This document shows, one piece after another, positions 14,725 to 19,312 of a stretch of DNA of 19,312 bases. Numbering within the stretch: position 1 is the stretch's first letter; the number at the start of each line of letters is the position of its first letter. The notes under the pieces are model-generated. The model was not told where the DNA came from, searched no databases, and saw only the letters and a list, made by a program, of their open reading frames with translations. Source of the DNA: Acidiluteibacter sp965660325 (GTDB taxonomy: Bacteria > Bacteroidota > Bacteroidia > Flavobacteriales_E > Vicingaceae). The DNA lies in the NCBI GenBank assembly GCA_965660325.1, contig CBFHZL010000045.1:1-19312 (forward strand), read 5' to 3'. The translations under genes were made by a program, and so were the position numbers.

Positions 14725-15866
14725 TATGCTTTAATTTTTATCGTTTCTTTTACTTTTTTCGCAATGGTCTTGGCCTTTTCAAGTGACTCAGATACCACCG
14801 TTACATGACCCATTTTACGGAAACTTTTTGTTTTCGTTTTTCCATAAAGATGCACATTTACACCTTCCAATGCCATTATTTCATTTACCCCTTCATAGAT
14901 GGCATCACCCTCAAACCCTTCTTCTCCAAGCAGGTTTATCATTACAGATGGTTTTGTCATACCGGTATGACCAAGAGGAAGGTTTAAAATAGCCCTGATG
15001 TGCTGATCAAACTGAGAGCTGTAGTTTCCTTCTATACTTTGGTGTCCACTGTTGTGTGGTCTTGGAGCAATTTCATTGACCAATAGTTCGCCTGTCTTGC
15101 TCAAAAAGAACTCTACCGCCAACAAACCAACCATATCTAGTTCAGAAATAATTTTTGCTGCTATTTCTTGTGCTAGTTGCTCTATTTCTCGTGCAATGTT
15201 TGCTGGAGCAAATAAGAATTCTACCATGTTTGCGATGGGGTTAAACTCCAACTCAACCACAGGGAATTGTTTTATCGCTCCACTTTCGTTGCGGGCTACA
15301 ATTACCGATAACTCTTTATCCATATCTACGCCTTCCTCACACATAGATGGCCCTTCCATGGCATTTTTTACATCATTTGCATCGGTTATTTTTTGTACGC
15401 CATATCCATCATAGCCTGAAGTTCTCAGTTTCTGAAAGAGTGGATATTTAGTCGCTTTTGCGGAAATTTCTTCTTTATTTTCTGCTAGAAAATAGGGTGA
15501 AGTAGGAACGCCAATTTGGGTGAAAAACTGTTTTTGTAGTCCTTTGTCTTGAATTGTTTTGAGTGCTTTCGCTTGCGGAAATACGTTTACTCCAAGATCT
15601 TCTAGAGCTTGTAATGCGTCTGAGTTGACATCTTCAAATTCAATGGTAACAACATCTTTGTCTTTTCCAAATTCAAAAACCGTATCATAATCTTTAAAAT
15701 TACCCACCACAAATTCATTGGCTATTTGGTGGCATGGTGCCTGTGGATTAGGGTCTAAAACTGAAATGTGTAGATTGTAGTCGTATGCTTTTTGGAGCAT
15801 CATTCTACCTAATTGACCACCGCCTAGAAGGCCAATTTTAAAAGCTGTATTGTGGATACTTTTCAT
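14724..15866 (-). CDS. purK: N5-carboxyaminoimidazole ribonucleotide synthase
   Basis: PurK uses ATP and bicarbonate to turn AIR into N5-CAIR, the substrate of PurE. It is an ATP-grasp enzyme of 380 residues. The N-terminal IGLLGGGQLGRMML (11-24) is the PurK signature. The ATP-grasp core includes LRTSGYDGYGVQKI, and the metal-binding end is VEFFLSKTGELLVNEIAPRPHNSGH. The open frame continues upstream to a TTG at 15902, but a perfect -7 promoter lies in that stretch, so the ATG at 15866 is chosen. It is first in the purKE operon. Confidence 0.96.
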   Translation of the reverse strand: MKSIHNTAFKIGLLGGGQLGRMMLQKAYDYNLHISVLDPNPQAPCHQIANEFVVGNFKDYDTVFEFGKDKDVVTIEFEDVNSDALQALEDLGVNVFPQAKALKTIQDKGLQKQFFTQIGVPTSPYFLAENKEEISAKATKYPLFQKLRTSGYDGYGVQKITDANDVKNAMEGPSMCEEGVDMDKELSVIVARNESGAIKQFPVVELEFNPIANMVEFLFAPANIAREIEQLAQEIAAKIISELDMVGLLAVEFFLSKTGELLVNEIAPRPHNSGHQSIEGNYSSQFDQHIRAILNLPLGHTGMTKPSVMINLLGEEGFEGDAIYEGVNEIMALEGVNVHLYGKTKTKSFRKMGHVTVVSESLEKAKTIAKKVKETIKIKA

Positions 15867-15870
15867 GGCG

Positions 15871-15903
15871 CAAAGATAGGCTGAATGAGTGAATGCAGCC
15901 AAA
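15871..15903 (-). promoter_or_regulatory. purKE promoter (-33 TTTG, -7 TATCTTTG), apparently leaderless
   Basis: The - strand reads TTTG (15903-15900), 21 bases, then TATCTTTG (15878-15871), a full match to the Bacteroidota consensus. The -7 element ends four bases before the purK ATG, so the message should begin at or beside the start codon. Confidence 0.65.
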
Positions 15904-15958
15904 TAAAATGATGAGTATTAAACCTAAGTGGTAAAATGATTTATAAAACGTTTAATTA

Positions 15959-16855
15959 TTAATTGCTCAAAGTTAATTCTAACGCTAATGCATTAAATGT
16001 GTCATTATAATTTTTTAAAGAATTGCATATTTTAACTCTATTACGCCATTTACCTTCACTAAAAAACCAATTTTTATTCGTTTTATCATGAGTAATTATG
16101 CCAATTTTAGGAGAATAAGAAATAACAGTTACTTTCTCTTTAGTCTCCCGATTTTTGTAGGTAAATTCATACTTGTTGGAGTCAATGATCAGCCATTCTA
16201 TGGCAATAAAGAACCCTTCTTTAGGGAATAGAATTTTTAAATTGGATAAATCTACTTCTGTCATATGATCTCCTTTTTTCGCAGTGGCAATGACATTTTT
16301 ACCATAGATGTAGTTTTCAGGTATTCCTGCTGAATCTACTGCATAAAATCTAATGTTAAATTTTGCATCTTTTGTTTCGCTTATTGTATTGATTTTAAGC
16401 TTTTCTAAATACGGAGTTTTGCTGTATTGTTCTAGATATTCGTAGTGACGAGTAACTATCCATGGCTGTGTTGAGTTTTGCAAGTAACAGTTGATTTTTG
16501 ATTGTTTAAATGATCCAATTGTTATTGTTTCGGGCTCTTGATTTGCACTAATTGTTACTTCCTTTATGGAAACACTTCTTGGAGTTAACTCAACAGATTC
16601 TTTTATTGAAACGGCTTTTATTCTTTTTGTTTCATATCCAATAGCTGAGAATACAATAATCTGATCTGCTAATTGATCGTTGATAATAAAATGACCTTTT
16701 TCATCAGAAGATGTACCTATAGCTTCATTTTCAATCCAAATATTAACATAGGGTATTGCTTTTCTTGTTTCATTATCAAGAATAACTGCCCTCACTTGTC
16801 CAATTGTAATGTGACCTATAAGAAGAACGAGTATAAGAATAAAGCTGCGTTTCAT
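15959..16855 (-). CDS. Secreted protein with N-terminal carboxypeptidase regulatory-like domain
   Basis: A signal peptide ending ITIGQ (residues 1-20) leads into a carboxypeptidase-D regulatory-like beta-sandwich at about 21-105: VRAVILDNETRKAIPYVNIWI, GTSSDEKGHFII, then VFSAIGYETKRI. In Bacteroidota this domain often precedes TonB-dependent receptors, but no plug or barrel follows. Instead there are 190 residues of mixed beta character that I do not recognise, containing FNIRFYAVDSAGIPENYIYG and FPKEGFFIAIEWLIID. The protein is probably periplasmic or surface-exposed. It is separated from the channel gene by 100 bases and from purK by about the same, so it may be transcribed alone. The function is unknown. 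Confidence 0.75.
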   Translation of the reverse strand: MKRSFILILVLLIGHITIGQVRAVILDNETRKAIPYVNIWIENEAIGTSSDEKGHFIINDQLADQIIVFSAIGYETKRIKAVSIKESVELTPRSVSIKEVTISANQEPETITIGSFKQSKINCYLQNSTQPWIVTRHYEYLEQYSKTPYLEKLKINTISETKDAKFNIRFYAVDSAGIPENYIYGKNVIATAKKGDHMTEVDLSNLKILFPKEGFFIAIEWLIIDSNKYEFTYKNRETKEKVTVISYSPKIGIITHDKTNKNWFFSEGKWRNRVKICNSLKNYNDTFNALALELTLSN

Positions 16856-16955
16856 TTTTAACTTTGTTGGACAGCTGATTAACTAATAATTTAATAAATC
16901 AACATAATTCCATAATGTGGCTCGAAGTAAATTTGGCCTTACTTAAAACCTTTCA

Positions 16956-18053
16956 TTATTCGTCTTTCTGCAAGTAGTGGTGTATAATTCGATTTATTTC
17001 TTGTGATTCAGCGTAGTATAGCAAGGCAACATTTACTTCATGCGTCAATGAATCATTTATATTAAATGCGAAACCATATCCTTGTTTGTAGTATTCAGCC
17101 TTTGAAATTAACAAATTATCGTTAGGGTAGTTTTTTAAATGATAAAGTAGTTGTGGGCGATCATAAACTACTGCATCAACTTTTGAATTGGTTAATTCGC
17201 TAATTGCTTTTTCCAAATTATCTACTGCTTTTACTGACACTTTATTTTTAATTAAAAAATCTGCTGATGGAGAATCTTTAATTGTTGCTACTTTATGTCC
17301 ATTTAACTGTTCTATAGTAGAATAAGGAGTGTTATTCATAGTGCTAATTGTTAAAACACTTGCTATTCCGGCAATCATAGAGGTGGCAAATAAAATAGAG
17401 ATGATCATCCAAGCTCCTGTAATTATTCTACCTAATGGAGTTATAGGAGCTTTGTCTCCATATCCTGTTGTGGTCATGGTCACAATTGCTAACCACATTC
17501 CAGTGCCAACTCCGCCTAACCATTCTATTGGAAATTGGTCTGGAGACTTCCTTCTCTCTGCCAACCATATTAATGTGCCTACAATCGCCAAAATTGTCAA
17601 GAAAATACCTACAGCTCCTAATAATTTAAGACTGAATAAAGGCTTGATTTTCTCCCATAGTGTTTTATCCTGAACTTTTGAAAGTATTGCAAGACTTGAA
17701 TTATAAAATGGTTGTGAAAAGCTAAATGAAGTGGAGCGATCAGATGTAATACTAATAGGTCCAACTAGTATGTCTATGTGTTTATTATCTAGTTCCTTTA
17801 ATGCATGCTCTACATTTGAAAATGGTTTGTACTTATACTCCCAGTTGTTCTCTTGAGCTAATTCCTCCCAAATTTCGATCGCAATTCCTTTTGGTTCAAT
17901 ATCATTTAAGAATATGAACGGTTCACTGCCGGCAATTCCGATGCGCAGTGTATCAGGAAATTTACTAGTCTGTTTTTCATATTCTAATGCAAATGCAGGC
18001 AAGAAACTAGTAACGATTAATAATAGGGTGATAAACTTCTTCTGATATTTCAT
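16956..18053 (-). CDS. Prokaryotic ionotropic glutamate receptor-type potassium channel
   Basis: The architecture matches GluR0-type receptors. A signal peptide (1-22) is followed by the first lobe of a periplasmic amino-acid-binding fold (35-125), a membrane helix (about 143-164), a pore loop with the filter TTTGYGD (194-200), a second helix (207-232), and the second lobe (about 245-362). The filter TTGYGD is that of potassium channels. The ligand site looks intact: Arg106 in SDRSTSFSFSQPF would bind the ligand carboxylate and Asp298 in VVYDRP the amine. Known relatives form tetramers in the inner membrane and open when an amino acid binds outside. The ligand here cannot be read. The gene stands alone between the carboxypeptidase-regulatory-like gene and katG. 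Confidence 0.88.
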   Translation of the reverse strand: MKYQKKFITLLLIVTSFLPAFALEYEKQTSKFPDTLRIGIAGSEPFIFLNDIEPKGIAIEIWEELAQENNWEYKYKPFSNVEHALKELDNKHIDILVGPISITSDRSTSFSFSQPFYNSSLAILSKVQDKTLWEKIKPLFSLKLLGAVGIFLTILAIVGTLIWLAERRKSPDQFPIEWLGGVGTGMWLAIVTMTTTGYGDKAPITPLGRIITGAWMIISILFATSMIAGIASVLTISTMNNTPYSTIEQLNGHKVATIKDSPSADFLIKNKVSVKAVDNLEKAISELTNSKVDAVVYDRPQLLYHLKNYPNDNLLISKAEYYKQGYGFAFNINDSLTHEVNVALLYYAESQEINRIIHHYLQKDE

Positions 18054-18108
18054 TCGAGATTAATAATTAACAAACTTCAAATTAAAGATTTTAATAATTG
18101 AACTTACC

Positions 18109-18116
18109 CAAAGCTA
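18109..18116 (-). promoter_or_regulatory. Possible -7 element for the glutamate receptor-like channel gene
   Basis: The - strand reads TAGCTTTG, matching TAnnTTTG, 55 bases upstream of the channel ATG and just downstream of the katG terminator. The channel gene therefore seems to have its own promoter. The -33 region falls in the terminator stem and is not convincing. Confidence 0.35.
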
Positions 18117-18122
18117 AATAAA

Positions 18123-18160
18123 TAAAAAAAAGCGACTTGAATCAATTCAAGCCGCTTTTA
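18123..18160 (-). terminator. Rho-independent terminator of katG
   Basis: On the - strand an 11-bp stem (AGCGGCTTGAA with TTCAAGTCGCT, one G-U pair, 4-base loop) is followed by a run of eight T, about 25 bases after the katG stop. The G-U pair forms only in - strand RNA. Confidence 0.9.
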
Positions 18161-18184
18161 AAAAGAAGAATAAATTAATTGCTA

Positions 18185-19312
18185 CTAATTCAATTCAAAA
18201 CGGTCGGCGTTCATCACTTTATTCCACGCTTCGATAAAGTCAGTTACCATTTTTTCTTTTGCATCCGAACTTGCATATACTTCTGCTAAAGCTCTTAACT
18301 CTGAGTTTGAACCAAAAATTAAGTCAGCTCGTGTTGCTGTCCATTTGGTTTCACCTGTCGAACGGTCTTTTCCAACGAACTCTAATTGATTTTCAGAAGT
18401 AGCTGTCCACTCTGTGTTCATATCTAGTAAGTTGACAAAGAAATCGTTGGTCAACTCTCCAGGAGTAGTGGTAAATACACCGTGCTTGGTATCGTTGTAA
18501 TTAACACCTAATGCACGCATACCACCTACTAACACTGTCATTTCTGGAGCTGTGAGTCCTAATAGTTGTGCTTTGTCTACTAATAGCTCCTCGGTAGTTA
18601 ACGTATATTCCGTCTCTTGGTAATTTCTGAATCCATCAGCCATCGGTTCTAATAAGGCTATACTTTCTACATCAGTTTGCTCTTGTGATGCATCCATTCT
18701 TCCGGCGGTGAAAGCAACTTCTTTAGAAAAACCTGCTTTTTCTGCTGCCTGCTCTATCGCCGCGTTTCCACCCAATACAATAAGGTCAGCCATTGACACT
18801 TTTTTGTTTCCTGATTTAGCGTTAAAGTCTGATTGGATCTTTTCATAAGTAGCCAATACCTTCTTTAATTGCTTTGGATTATTGCATTCCCAATTGATTT
18901 GAGGCTCTAGTCGAATTCTAGCTCCATTAGCACCGCCACGTCGATCTGATGATCTAAAGGTAGATGCCGAAGCCCATGCTGTTTCAATTAACTCTTTTTG
19001 CGATAAACCTGATGATAAAATCTGACTTTTTAATGCAGTAATATCTTTTGAGTTTACCAATTCGTGATCAACTGCAGGGATTGGATCTTGCCAGATAAAA
19101 TCTTCTTCAGGAACCTCAGGACCTACATAAGCTGTTTTTGGCCCCATGTCTCTGTGAGTTAGTTTGAACCAAGCTTTAGCAAAAGCGGCATCAAACTCAT
19201 CTGGGTTTTCCATAAAACGTTTAGAAATCTTTTCGTAGATAGGGTCAAAACGAAGAGACAAGTCAGTGGTCAACATCGTAGGGCGGTGTCTTTTATTTTC
19301 GTCAAATGCATC
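18185..19312 (-). CDS. katG: Catalase-peroxidase, C-terminal part (5' end outside the window)
   Basis: KatG is a haem enzyme that breaks down hydrogen peroxide by catalase and peroxidase reactions. The reading frame runs off the right edge without a start. The 12 codons before the first internal ATG (19276) read DAFDENKRHRPT and continue into MLTTDLSLRFDPIYEK, exactly the mid-protein sequence of KatG, so this ATG is not the start. About 375 residues are present, corresponding to the end of the haem domain plus the C-terminal domain. Conserved residues seen are the Asp of TTDLSLR, which pairs with the proximal His, and the Arg of THRDMGP near the catalytic adduct. The haem ligand and adduct residues lie outside the window. 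A strong terminator follows. Confidence 0.97.
   Translation of the reverse strand, partial: DAFDENKRHRPTMLTTDLSLRFDPIYEKISKRFMENPDEFDAAFAKAWFKLTHRDMGPKTAYVGPEVPEEDFIWQDPIPAVDHELVNSKDITALKSQILSSGLSQKELIETAWASASTFRSSDRRGGANGARIRLEPQINWECNNPKQLKKVLATYEKIQSDFNAKSGNKKVSMADLIVLGGNAAIEQAAEKAGFSKEVAFTAGRMDASQEQTDVESIALLEPMADGFRNYQETEYTLTTEELLVDKAQLLGLTAPEMTVLVGGMRALGVNYNDTKHGVFTTTPGELTNDFFVNLLDMNTEWTATSENQLEFVGKDRSTGETKWTATRADLIFGSNSELRALAEVYASSDAKEKMVTDFIEAWNKVMNADRFELN

Noticed and set aside
15052..15414. Open frame on the + strand inside purK
   Set aside because: It is fully antisense to a strongly conserved gene, with no promoter or family resemblance.
16925..16944. Terminator after the channel gene (AAGTAA/TTACTT)
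   Set aside because: The six-pair stem is AT-rich and lacks a following T-run on the - strand; it is too weak to call.
19274..19276. ATG at 19276 as the start of a short catalase-peroxidase C-domain protein
   Set aside because: The frame is open to the window edge and the preceding 12 codons match mid-KatG sequence, so the gene is merely cut by the window.

Overview
The window looks like chromosomal DNA of a Bacteroidota, most likely a flavobacterium-like marine or aquatic lineage. The genus cannot be named from the sequence. Support comes from AT-rich DNA, promoters of the Bacteroidota type (-7 TAnnTTTG), few Shine-Dalgarno sites, many signal peptides ending in -AQ or -GQ, PorV-like and carboxypeptidase-regulatory-like proteins, and the familiar housekeeping genes fmt, rlmI, ndk, purK, purE and katG.

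Positions 1-4560 are accessory and read on the + strand. A DUF2806 gene (125-1171) is bracketed by a perfect 10-bp inverted repeat and followed by a long imperfect palindrome, the layout of an integron-type gene cassette with an attC-like site. Next come a secreted protein and a lipoprotein in an overlapping pair (1346-2733) and a 347-bp gap with small palindromes and a possible gene remnant. The block ends with a three-gene HipB-HipS-HipT toxin-antitoxin locus (3081-4558). Four TATACC-N6-GGTATA operators precede it, spaced exactly 41 bp apart, and the last overlaps the hipB ribosome-binding region.

Positions 4618-13178 read on the - strand. rlmI, a MATE exporter and fmt form an overlapping operon. 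ndk follows with its own promoter and terminator, then a lone outer-membrane-type lipoprotein. A coupled set comes next: a PorV-like barrel, a signal-peptide-bearing protein with ComEA-like helix-hairpin-helix motifs and a predicted C-terminal beta-barrel, and a GNAT acetyltransferase. Both junctions of this set are one-base TAATG overlaps.

A small PlsC-type acyltransferase lies on the + strand (13266-13811), followed by a 427-bp gap with no gene. On the - strand are then purK-purE (purine synthesis, TAATG-coupled, apparently leaderless), a secreted carboxypeptidase-regulatory-like protein, a glutamate-receptor-type potassium channel (periplasmic binding protein plus TTGYGD pore), and the C-terminal part of katG, which runs off the window end.

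The items most worth a second look are the regularly phased HipBST operators, the cassette-like element at the left edge, the ligand-gated potassium channel, and the uncharacterised PorV/HhH-barrel/GNAT operon.
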